A stretch of 64,000 nucleotides of DNA from Promicromonospora umidemergens (GTDB lineage: Bacteria; Actinomycetota; Actinomycetes; Actinomycetales; Cellulomonadaceae): the NCBI RefSeq assembly GCF_024171995.1, contig NZ_JAMTCT010000007.1, forward strand, positions 166,455 to 230,454, given 5' to 3'. This document shows positions 27,887-35,339 of the stretch, piece by piece; the stretch's first letter is position 1; each line of letters starts with the position of its first letter. Under the pieces are notes generated by a model. It was not told where the DNA came from. It ran no database searches and saw nothing but the letters and a program-made list of their open reading frames with translations. A program made the position numbers and the translations under genes.

Positions 27887-29290
27887 TCAGTCCTGCCGAT
27901 CCAGCACGGCGACCGCCTCGACGTGGTGCGTGTGCGGGAAGAGGTCGAACCCGCGCACGCCCGAGAGCGTGTAGCCGTGCGCGGCGAGGTATCCCACGTC
28001 GCGGGCGAGCGCCGCAGGGTCGCAGGCCACGTACACGATCCGGCGCGGGGCACGAGCGGCGATCGCGTCGACGACCGCTCGCCCGGCACCCGAGCGAGGC
28101 GGGTCCAGCACCACGACGTCGGCCGCCGGAAGGGCCTCTGCGCCTGCCTGCCCGCCCGCCAGCACCCGGTCCACGGCGCCCACCTCGAGCGTCACCTGCT
28201 CGTACGTGTGCGCGTTGCGACGAGCGTCCTTCGCTGCCTGCGCGTCGCCCTCCACCGCCACCACCCGGCCGTCGGGCCCGACGGCGTCCGCGAGCGGCAG
28301 CGTGAACAGCCCCGCGCCGGAGTACAGGTCCAGGACGGTGGCCCCGGCCAGCTCGCCCGACGTCGCGCCTGCCGCCTCCAGCACGGCGCCCGTCAGCACG
28401 GACGGCGCCTCGCGGTGCACCTGCCAGAACCCGCCGGCGGCCACGCGGTAGCGGTGCGTGCCCCACGGCCCGGCCACGAACTCGCTCACGGAGCGGCGGG
28501 CGTTGGGCCGGTTGTCGGGCTTCCCGCGGCGCCACGGCTCGCCGTCGACCAGCAGCACCGGCTCGCCGTCGGACGGCGCCACCAGCGTGAGCTGCGCGCC
28601 CGGCGTCCAGCTGCGGGTGAACACGTCCTCGGCCACTGCGAACGCCGCGACCTCCGGCGTGCCGAGCGGCATCTTCTTCAGCGCGACGACGTCGTGCGAG
28701 CGGTGCTTGCGCATGCCTGCGTGCCCGTTCGCGTCGGCCACCAGGTCGATCCGGGTGCGGTAGTGCAGGCCGCGGCGCTCGTCGTCGCCCGGTGCGCCCT
28801 CGACGGTGACCTCGCGGGCCAGCCACTCTGGGTCGATGCGGGCAAGGCGCTGCAGCTGCTCGACGAGCACGTCGGTCTTCCAGCGGCGCTGCGCAGGCAG
28901 CGCGACGTGCGAGAGCTCACCGCCGCCCACCCCGTCGGCCCCCGCGGCGGGCCACGCGGGCTCCACGCGGTCGGGCGAGGCCTGCAGCACCTCGATGGCG
29001 TCGGCGCGCCAGAAGCTCGGGCCGCCCTCGCTGACGCGGGCGCGGACCCGTTCGCCCGGCAGGGTGTGCCGCACGAAGACGACACGGCCGTCGAGCCGGG
29101 CGACGCAGTGCCCGCCGTGCGCGACGGGACCGACCTCCAGCTCGACCTCGAGGCCCACCTCGGGGGCGGGGACGTCGCTCACGCTGCGACCGCGGTCCGG
29201 CCGCGGGGAGCGCTGCGGACGACGGCGCGGGCGTCCGCCCGAGGAGGGGTCGGCGGGCGCGGAGCGGCGGGAGGGGTTGTCGCGGGGCAT
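27887..29290 (-). CDS. TrmA/RlmD-family class I SAM-dependent RNA m5U methyltransferase
   Basis: A 467-residue RNA uridine-C5 methyltransferase homologue. An Arg-rich head (1-36) precedes a TRAM RNA-binding domain (VGPVAHGGHCVARLDGRVVF). The Rossmann fold has TVLDLYSGAGLFTLPLA and VVLDPPRSGAG, and the catalytic Cys is in VYVACDPAALARDVGY. The usual iron-sulfur Cys cluster of RlmD is not apparent. Start ATG 29290 or GTG 29182 (MSDVPAPEVGL); the second removes the basic head. It heads the conserved actinobacterial block with the TrkA pair and KimA-like permease (Rv2689c homologue). Confidence 0.85.
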   Translation of the reverse strand: MPRDNPSRRSAPADPSSGGRPRRRPQRSPRPDRGRSVSDVPAPEVGLEVELEVGPVAHGGHCVARLDGRVVFVRHTLPGERVRARVSEGGPSFWRADAIEVLQASPDRVEPAWPAAGADGVGGGELSHVALPAQRRWKTDVLVEQLQRLARIDPEWLAREVTVEGAPGDDERRGLHYRTRIDLVADANGHAGMRKHRSHDVVALKKMPLGTPEVAAFAVAEDVFTRSWTPGAQLTLVAPSDGEPVLLVDGEPWRRGKPDNRPNARRSVSEFVAGPWGTHRYRVAAGGFWQVHREAPSVLTGAVLEAAGATSGELAGATVLDLYSGAGLFTLPLADAVGPDGRVVAVEGDAQAAKDARRNAHTYEQVTLEVGAVDRVLAGGQAGAEALPAADVVVLDPPRSGAGRAVVDAIAARAPRRIVYVACDPAALARDVGYLAAHGYTLSGVRGFDLFPHTHHVEAVAVLDRQD

Positions 29291-29331
29291 GTGCCAAGTA
29301 TCCCCTGCCCCGCCTAATCGCCGCCCGCTGA

Positions 29332-29997
29332 CTAGCCCTTCGGTACCAGGAGCTGCTGCAGGGCGTCGGTGTCGGCGTCCGCTCCTGCGACCAGGAGCAG
29401 CTCGTCGCCGGCCTCCAGGGTGTCGTCCGGGCTCGGCACCAGCGGGCGGCCGTCGCGCACGATGGTCGCGAGCGTGACGTCGGCGGGCCACACCACGCGG
29501 CCAAGACGCGTCCCTGCGACGCGGGAGTCGCCGGGCAGGGTGAGCTCGAGCAGGTCGGCGCGCGACTGGCGGAAGCTGAAGATGCGCACCAGGTCGCCCA
29601 CGGCGACGGCCTCCTCGACCATCGCCGTCATGATGCGTGGCGTCGAGACCGCCACGTCCACGCCCCACGACTGGTCGAACATCCACTCGTTCTTCGGGTT
29701 GTTCACGCGCGCGACGGTGCGGGGCACCCCGAACTCCGTCTTGCCGAGCAGCGAGAACACGAGGTTCACCTTGTCGTCGCCGGTGGCACCCACCACGACG
29801 TCGGCCTGCTCCATCTCGGAGGCCTCCAGCGCGGGCAGCTCGCACGCGTCGGCGAGCACCCACTCCGCCTCGGGGACCTGCGAGACCCGCATGGCCGAGG
29901 CGTTCTTGTCGATCAGGGTGACCTCGTGGTCGTGGCTCAGCAGCTCCCGGGCGATCGAGCGGCCAACGGAACCGGCTCCGGCGATGACTACCCGCAT
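29332..29997 (-). CDS. TrkA-type potassium channel regulatory protein (CeoC-like)
   Basis: A 221-residue cytoplasmic protein of the KTN/RCK family that binds nucleotides and gates or controls a K+ uptake system. The Rossmann start is MRVVIAGAGSVGRSIARELL with acidic ribose-binding VTLIDKN. QADVVVGATGDDKVNLVFSL is the next conserved block. The TrkA_C domain is at about 135-221 (DLLELTLPGDSRVAG, LEAGDELLLVAGA). Its ATG overlaps the stop of the other TrkA gene (TGATG), so the pair are made together, as with ceoB-ceoC in mycobacteria. The probable partner is the divergent KimA-like transporter. Confidence 0.87.
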   Translation of the reverse strand: MRVVIAGAGSVGRSIARELLSHDHEVTLIDKNASAMRVSQVPEAEWVLADACELPALEASEMEQADVVVGATGDDKVNLVFSLLGKTEFGVPRTVARVNNPKNEWMFDQSWGVDVAVSTPRIMTAMVEEAVAVGDLVRIFSFRQSRADLLELTLPGDSRVAGTRLGRVVWPADVTLATIVRDGRPLVPSPDDTLEAGDELLLVAGADADTDALQQLLVPKG

Positions 29998-30665
29998 CAG
30001 TCCTCCTCGGCGTTCGGGGCCGCGGTGAGGATCCGCTCGACCTCTGCGGACGCGTCCGCTGTCATGAGCAGGTGCAGCTCGTCGTTCTCCTGGAGCACGA
30101 TGTCGGACGTCGGCAGCACCGCCGAGGTGTACCGGGTCAGGAACGCGACGCGCGCGCCGGTGGCGGCCTCGATGTTGAGCACGGGCCGGCCCACCCACCG
30201 CCGGTGGTAGTCGATCTGCGCCAGCCGGACGGTGCCCGACGGGTCGCGGTACTCGTCGGTGGAGCCCAGCGGCAGCATGCGGCGCAGCACCTGGTCGGCG
30301 GTCCAGCGCACGGTCGCGACCGTCGGGATACCCAGGCGCTGGTAGATCTCCGCGCGGTGCGGGTCGTAGATGCGGGCCACGACGTTGTCCACGCCGTAGG
30401 TCTCGCGCACCACACGGGCGGACAGGATGTTCGAGTTGTCACCGTCGGACACCGCCGCGAACGCGTACGCGTCCTCGATCCCCGCCTGGACGAGCGTGTC
30501 GCGGTCGAAACCCACGCCGGTCACCTTCTTGCCCGAGAAGTCCGCGGGGAGGCGCCGGAACGCGTCCGGGTTCTGGTCGATGACGGCCACGGAGTGTCCA
30601 CGACCCTCGATCTCCTGAGCGAGGCTGGAGCCCACGCGGCCGCAGCCCATGATCACGAAGTGCAC
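29997..30665 (-). CDS. TrkA-type potassium channel regulatory protein (CeoB-like)
   Basis: A 222-residue RCK protein. HFVIMGCGRVGSSLAQEIEG is the nucleotide-binding loop, with VAVIDQNPDAF after it, and DAYAFAAVSDGDNSNILSAR. The C-terminal TrkA_C part includes VLNIEAATGARVAFLTR and LQENDELHLLM. The GTG start at 30665 faces the KimA-like gene across 124 bases. Sequence differs enough from the next gene that the pair is an old duplication; hetero-oligomers are plausible. The nucleotide or c-di-AMP ligand cannot be told from the sequence. Confidence 0.87.
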   Translation of the reverse strand: MHFVIMGCGRVGSSLAQEIEGRGHSVAVIDQNPDAFRRLPADFSGKKVTGVGFDRDTLVQAGIEDAYAFAAVSDGDNSNILSARVVRETYGVDNVVARIYDPHRAEIYQRLGIPTVATVRWTADQVLRRMLPLGSTDEYRDPSGTVRLAQIDYHRRWVGRPVLNIEAATGARVAFLTRYTSAVLPTSDIVLQENDELHLLMTADASAEVERILTAAPNAEED

Positions 30666-30705
30666 GAACGGAACGCTACCCCGATGCGGGCGGGCGCGGA
30701 GCGCT

Positions 30706-30745
30706 CCGGTCGTGCGCGGTGCGCGCCGGTCATGCGCGGTGCGCG
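30706..30745. repeat. Two tandem 20-bp copies in the trkA/kimA divergent promoter
   Basis: CCGGTCGTGCGCGGTGCGCG (30706-30725) and CCGGTCATGCGCGGTGCGCG (30726-30745) differ at one base; a partial third copy follows. The position between divergent K+ genes makes a regulator site possible. Confidence 0.7.
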
Positions 30746-30789
30746 CGCCGGTGCGCTGCCGACCATCCGCGGGCATAGAGTCTTCCAAC

Positions 30790-32787
30790 GTGTCGGACAT
30801 CGTCGATGCGGCCAAGCGACTACTCGTCGGCCGTCCCAAACGTAGCGAGAGCCTGGGGAGCACGCTGCTGCCCAAACGGGTCGCCCTGCCCGTGTTCGCC
30901 TCGGACGCGCTGTCGTCCGTGGCCTACGCGCCCGACGAGATCCTCCTGACCCTCTCGCTGGCCGGCGTCGCGGCACTTGCCTTCTCGCCCTGGGTCGGCC
31001 TGATCGTGGTCGCGGTGCTGCTCATCGTCGTCGCGTCCTACCGGCAGAACGTGCGCGCCTACCCGTCCGGCGGTGGCGACTACGAGGTCGTCACCACCAA
31101 CCTGGGCCGGACTGCGGGCACCGGTGTGGCGTCCGCGCTGCTCGTCGACTACGTGCTCACGGTGGCGGTGTCGATCTCTGCGGCGGCCCACTACGCGTCG
31201 GCGGCCGTCCCCGGGATCCGCGGGCACGAGGTGATCGCGGCGGTCGTGGCGGTCTCGGTGCTGACCCTGATCAACCTGCGCGGCGTGCGGGAGTCGGGCC
31301 GGATCTTCGCGATCCCGACGTACTGCTACATGGCGATCATCGGTGCCCTGGTCGTCACCGGCGCGGTCCGCTACTTCGCCGGCAACCTGCCGCAGGCCGA
31401 CAGCTCGGGGTTCGAGCTCGTGGGCGAGGCGGCGTTCGACCAGGGGCTCGTCGGCATCGGCGGCGCGTTCCTCCTGGCCCGTGCGTTCGCCTCCGGCTGC
31501 GCCGCCCTGACCGGTGTCGAGGCGATCAGCAACGGCGTGCCCGCGTTCCGCAAGCCCAAGTCGCGCAACGCGGCGACCACCCTGCTGCTGCTCGGCGTCA
31601 TCTCGTCGACGATGATCATCTCGATCCTGCTGCTGGCGCAGGCCACCGGCATCCGCTTCGCCGAGGACCCGCACACCCAGCTCGAGGTGAACGGCGAGCC
31701 GGTCTCGGACGACTACGTGCAGATCCCCGTGATCGGTCAGCTCGCCGAGTCGGTCTTCTCCGGCTTCCCGCCGGCCTTCTACGCGGTATCGGCCGTCACC
31801 GGCCTGATCCTGGTGCTCGCCGCGAACACGGCGTTCAACGGGTTCCCCGTGCTGGGCTCGATCCTCGGCCGCGACGGCTACCTGCCGCGCCAGCTGCACA
31901 CGCGCGGCGACCGCCTGGCGTTCTCGAACGGCATCGTGACCCTGGCCGTGGCGGCGATCGTCCTGATCGTCGCCTTCGACGCCTCGACGACGCGGCTCAT
32001 CCAGCTCTACATCGTCGGCGTGTTCGTGTCGTTCACGCTGTCCCAGCTCGGCATGCTGCGGCACTGGACCCGGGAGCTGCGCACGGAGCCCAACCCCGCG
32101 GTCCGCAGCCGCATGAAGCGCTCGCGAGTGGTCAACGGCATCGGCTTCGGGCTCACCGGCACCGTCCTGATCATCGTGCTCGTGACCAAGTTCACCCACG
32201 GCGCGTGGATCACGCTCCTGGCGATGGGCGTGCTGTTCATCCTCATGCGGGGGATCCGCAAGCACTACGACCGCGTGCGCGACGAGCTCGCGCTCGACGA
32301 CGTCTCGGCCGCCCGCGCGCTGCCCAGCCGGGTGCACGCCGTCGTGCTGGTCTCCAAGGTGCACAAGCCGACCATGCGGGCGCTGGCCTACGCGCGTGCC
32401 GCCCGGCCCAACGTGATCGAGGCCCTCACGGTGGGCGTCGACCGGGAGGACATCGACGGGCTCGTCGCCGAGTGGGAGGCCCTCGACCTGCCCGTTCCCC
32501 TGCGCATCCTCGACTCGCCGTACCGCGAGATCACCCGCCCAGTGCTCAAGTACGTGCGGTCCGTGCGCCGTGAGTCGCCGCGCGACCTCGTGATCGTCTA
32601 CATCCCCGAGTACGTGGTGGGCCACTGGTGGGAGCAGCTGCTGCACAACCAGTCGGCCCTGCGGCTCAAGGGCAGCCTGCTGTTCACGCCCGGGGTGGTC
32701 GTGGCGTCGGTGCCGTGGCAGCTCGCCTCGTCGCGCGGCCACACGGGCCTCGAGGACGACACCTTCCTGCACGGCAGGCGGCTCTGA
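30790..32787 (+). CDS. KimA-like APC-family potassium transporter
   Basis: A 665-residue membrane transporter. It resembles Bacillus KimA (YdaO) by recall: FASDALSSVAYAPDEILL, SYRQNVRAYPSGGGDYEVV, ALTGVEAISNGVPAFRKPKS, AANTAFNGFPVLGSILGRDG and, in the cytosolic tail, WWEQLLHNQSALRL. Twelve helices occupy about 40-490, then a universal-stress-like C-terminal domain (HAVVLVSKVHKPTMRALAYA). KimA proteins are high-affinity K+/H+ symporters. The GTG start at 30790 is divergent from two TrkA genes, supporting a K+ role over the generic amino acid permease label. Rv2690c is the mycobacterial counterpart. No c-di-AMP riboswitch fits in the 124-bp gap. Confidence 0.82.
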   Translation: MSDIVDAAKRLLVGRPKRSESLGSTLLPKRVALPVFASDALSSVAYAPDEILLTLSLAGVAALAFSPWVGLIVVAVLLIVVASYRQNVRAYPSGGGDYEVVTTNLGRTAGTGVASALLVDYVLTVAVSISAAAHYASAAVPGIRGHEVIAAVVAVSVLTLINLRGVRESGRIFAIPTYCYMAIIGALVVTGAVRYFAGNLPQADSSGFELVGEAAFDQGLVGIGGAFLLARAFASGCAALTGVEAISNGVPAFRKPKSRNAATTLLLLGVISSTMIISILLLAQATGIRFAEDPHTQLEVNGEPVSDDYVQIPVIGQLAESVFSGFPPAFYAVSAVTGLILVLAANTAFNGFPVLGSILGRDGYLPRQLHTRGDRLAFSNGIVTLAVAAIVLIVAFDASTTRLIQLYIVGVFVSFTLSQLGMLRHWTRELRTEPNPAVRSRMKRSRVVNGIGFGLTGTVLIIVLVTKFTHGAWITLLAMGVLFILMRGIRKHYDRVRDELALDDVSAARALPSRVHAVVLVSKVHKPTMRALAYARAARPNVIEALTVGVDREDIDGLVAEWEALDLPVPLRILDSPYREITRPVLKYVRSVRRESPRDLVIVYIPEYVVGHWWEQLLHNQSALRLKGSLLFTPGVVVASVPWQLASSRGHTGLEDDTFLHGRRL

Positions 32788-32827
32788 CGCGAACGGCCCG
32801 GGCACCGCTCGTCGTCACAGCTCGTCG

Positions 32828-33247
32828 TCACTGCAGCAGGCCGACGGCGAGAGCCATCCCGAGGAACAGCACCAGCTGATACGCGCTGTTGATCACCGTG
32901 AGCCGCGTCGGCTTCTGCTCGAAGGCGTTGTGCTGGACCAGGGTCGTCGACGAGAACCCGAGCCAGGACGCGAGCCCCACGGCCAGGTCGAGCCAGAGCG
33001 AGTCGCTGGCGAAGAAGCTGGACGCGATGGAGCACGCGGCAGCGAGGGTCAGTGCCGTCACGAGGATCGATGCCAGCAGGACGATGAACGGGCGCTTGCC
33101 GCCCCTCCTCGAGTCCTCCTTGGTCACTCCGGTCAGCTCCCGCCAGACGCCGCCGACGAGACCCCAGTCGCTGTACCACACCCAAGCGATCGTGGCGCCG
33201 ATCGCGGTAGCCGCCACGACGGCCGGCCAGCTGATGCTCATCTCCAC
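32828..33247 (-). CDS. DUF1761 membrane protein
   Basis: A 139-residue protein with four hydrophobic segments: residues 8-28, 55-72, 80-98 and 115-135. WVWYSDWGLVG near the N-terminus and LASWLGFSSTTLVQHNAFEQ are typical of DUF1761, an unknown-function family. The GTG start at 33247 has GGGAGAT five bases upstream and beats ATG 33241. It is not part of the mycobacterial version of this block, so it is probably a lineage-specific insertion between the K+ transporter and DUF3159. Confidence 0.75.
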   Translation of the reverse strand: MEMSISWPAVVAATAIGATIAWVWYSDWGLVGGVWRELTGVTKEDSRRGGKRPFIVLLASILVTALTLAAACSIASSFFASDSLWLDLAVGLASWLGFSSTTLVQHNAFEQKPTRLTVINSAYQLVLFLGMALAVGLLQ

Positions 33248-33313
33248 GCGGATCTCCCTCGCTCGACAAGGACGCGGCGACGTCGTCTACCGTGCCCGCC
33301 CCACGAAGGACCG

Positions 33314-34111
33314 TCAGGGCGCAGTCTCTGACGCCGTCGCCTTCGGCTGCCCGCGACGCACGACGTACCAGGTCAGGTACAGCACGAGCGCCCACAGCGG
33401 CACCCCGAGCAGCAGGTGGAACGTGCCGAGCCACGCGATGTCGCCAGCGAAGTACAGCGGCGTCTTGACCGCGAGGCGCAGGGCGAACAGGCCGACCCAG
33501 AGCCAGGTGGCGATCGCATAGGTCCGCATCTTGGCCGGGTCGTCCCGCCAGGCGGTGAGGGCGGCGAAGGGGGAGGGCGCGTCGTCGTCCTTCGTCTCAC
33601 CGTCGCGCGTCTCACCGTCGCGCTCGGCGCTCCGGTTCGCCTCGGCCTTCACGGCCTCCGGCGTCAGGCCGGCGCGCAGCGCCTCCACGACATAGCCGAC
33701 GACGGGGCGGCGCACGACGACGGAGACGAGCAGCACCACGAGATAGCCGGCGTTGACCAGCAGACCGCCCGCGTAGTAGTTCTCCGCCTCGCCGGACGTC
33801 CAGGCCCACACCACGCCGATCGCGATGCCGAGCAGGCCGCTGAGCGCTTGCGTGACGGGCGTGCGCTGCACCAGACGCGCCACGACGAGCACCAGCGCGG
33901 CGACCACCGACGCGATGAGCGGGATCGTCAGGTCCGTGAAGATCACGAACGCGACCACGAACACCAGGCCGGGCAGCACCGCCTCCACCAGGCCGCGGAC
34001 ACCACCGATCGCCTGGGCGGCGGAGAACTCCTCCCCTGCGAGGGCGCGCACGCCGCGCACGGGGGCTTCTGCTGGCTCCGGAGGCACGTCGGGACGTGCG
34101 GGTTCACTCAT
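33314..34111 (-). CDS. DUF3159 integral membrane protein (Rv2693c family)
   Basis: A 265-residue protein with about six membrane segments after a Pro-rich cytoplasmic head (MSEPARPDVPPEPAEAP). AIGGVRGLVEAVLPGLVFV and RTPVTQALSGLLGIAIGVVW are DUF3159 blocks. A charged insert at about 155-180 contains RDGETRDGETKDDD, a short 6-residue repeat. ATG 34111 or 34120 are possible starts; neither has a good ribosome site, and the ATG is 55 bases from the OB-fold stop. Function unknown, but constantly next to ceoBC and dut in actinobacteria. Confidence 0.82.
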   Translation of the reverse strand: MSEPARPDVPPEPAEAPVRGVRALAGEEFSAAQAIGGVRGLVEAVLPGLVFVVAFVIFTDLTIPLIASVVAALVLVVARLVQRTPVTQALSGLLGIAIGVVWAWTSGEAENYYAGGLLVNAGYLVVLLVSVVVRRPVVGYVVEALRAGLTPEAVKAEANRSAERDGETRDGETKDDDAPSPFAALTAWRDDPAKMRTYAIATWLWVGLFALRLAVKTPLYFAGDIAWLGTFHLLLGVPLWALVLYLTWYVVRRGQPKATASETAP

Positions 34112-34165
34112 GGGGTTCATTGTGCCGTGCTCGCCCGGATACTGATCCACCAGTCGCGCCGCACG

Positions 34166-34546
34166 TCATTCACCCGCCCGCGGCCGGAGCTCGTAGCGCG
34201 GGTTGAACATGGTGCGGCGTCCGTCGACGTCGCACACCATGCCCTCGACGCGGATACGCCGCCCCGGCTCGATGCCGTCGATGGTCCGCCGTCCGAGCCA
34301 CACGAGGTCCAGCGCGCCGGAACCGTCGAACAGCTCGGCCTCCACGGTGCGGACGCCCTCGCGAGGGCGCAGCACCACCGAACGCAGCACGCCTGCCACC
34401 TTGCCGCGGCTGCGGACCGGCAGGGACGTGACCGCCGCACAGCCGACGTTCCGGGAGGCGTCGGCGCGCTCCTCGGTGTCCCGCACCTGCTCGTCGGACG
34501 CCAGCGACTCCGCGATGCGGGACGCGAGGCTCGAGCGCAGCGACAT
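34166..34546 (-). CDS. OB-fold nucleic-acid-binding domain protein (Rv2694c family)
   Basis: A 126-residue protein with a predicted OB fold: GKVAGVLRSVVLRPREGVRT, VEAELFDGSGALDLVWLGRR and EPGRRIRVEGMVCDVDGRRT give the strand pattern of RecG/AspRS-like tRNA_anti domains. No catalytic motif. It follows DUF3710 by 15 bases and is surely co-transcribed with it. Binding partner unknown. Confidence 0.82.
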   Translation of the reverse strand: MSLRSSLASRIAESLASDEQVRDTEERADASRNVGCAAVTSLPVRSRGKVAGVLRSVVLRPREGVRTVEAELFDGSGALDLVWLGRRTIDGIEPGRRIRVEGMVCDVDGRRTMFNPRYELRPRAGE

Positions 34547-34561
34547 CAGTGGTTCACCTCG

Positions 34562-35287
34562 TCAGCCGATCGACGTGATCTCGGGGCCGCGGCGCAGCGG
34601 GTCGATGTCGGCCATCTGCGGTACGGCGCCCTCCGGGCCGGCCTCTGCCGCTGCCGGCTGAGCACCGTCCTTGCGCGCCGACTTCGGCAGCGCCAGGGGC
34701 AGGAGGTCACGAGGCGGGCGCGGGCTCTGGTCGCGCACCACCACGATGTTCGCGAACACGGACTCCAGCGGCTTGGCCGCCTCAGCGTCCAGCGCCGCCT
34801 TGCCCGCGAGGACACCGCGGATGAACCACCGCGGGCCGTCCACCCCGACGAACCGCGCCGGCCGCTGGCCCGCCTGCCCGTCCGGGCCCTTCACCGGCAT
34901 CCGGACGAGCAGCTCGCGGCCGAACACGCCGGGCACGTCGTCGACGATCCCGCCCTGTCCGCCCACCGACTGCGCGATCTCGTGCCGGATCTCGTCCCAG
35001 ATACCCTCGGTGCGCGGCGCTGCGAAAGCCTGGATCTGAAGGTTCGACCCCTCCAGCGCGGCCGTCACCCCGGTCACCTTCTGCGTCTTCTTGTCGATCT
35101 CCATGCGGAGCTCGAGGCCCGGCATCACCGGCAGCCAGATCGCACCGAGGTCGACGCGGGGGCCCATCTCCCCGACCTGCGACCGGTCGAAGGGTCCGTG
35201 CGGCCGCTTCTGCTGCTCGGCCTCCACCGACGCCCACTCGACCGGTGCGGGCTCATTCGCCGTGCCTCGTCGGCTGAACAGACCCAC
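34562..35287 (-). CDS. DUF3710 protein (Rv2696c family)
   Basis: A 241-residue soluble protein of unknown function. GTG 35287 (MGLFSRRG) is preferred to GTG 35293 because AAGGAG sits eight bases before it and only one base before the other. GPFDRSQVGEMGPRVDLGAI and PGLELRMEIDKKTQKVTGV are DUF3710 blocks, and GVDGPRWFIRGVLAGKAA near residue 155 is the most conserved stretch. The TnpB element at 35367-36953 separates it from dut, its usual neighbour. The charged C-terminal tail looks disordered. Confidence 0.85.
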   Translation of the reverse strand: MGLFSRRGTANEPAPVEWASVEAEQQKRPHGPFDRSQVGEMGPRVDLGAIWLPVMPGLELRMEIDKKTQKVTGVTAALEGSNLQIQAFAAPRTEGIWDEIRHEIAQSVGGQGGIVDDVPGVFGRELLVRMPVKGPDGQAGQRPARFVGVDGPRWFIRGVLAGKAALDAEAAKPLESVFANIVVVRDQSPRPPRDLLPLALPKSARKDGAQPAAAEAGPEGAVPQMADIDPLRRGPEITSIG

Positions 35288-35339
35288 AGCCACGCTCCTT
35301 CGTCGTCGTTCATTGTTCGCTCTTCGGCCGCCCGCGATT

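Noticed and set aside
30666..30789. Possible c-di-AMP (ydaO) riboswitch before the KimA-like gene
   Set aside because: The gap is only 124 bp, shorter than needed, and no matching helices were seen.
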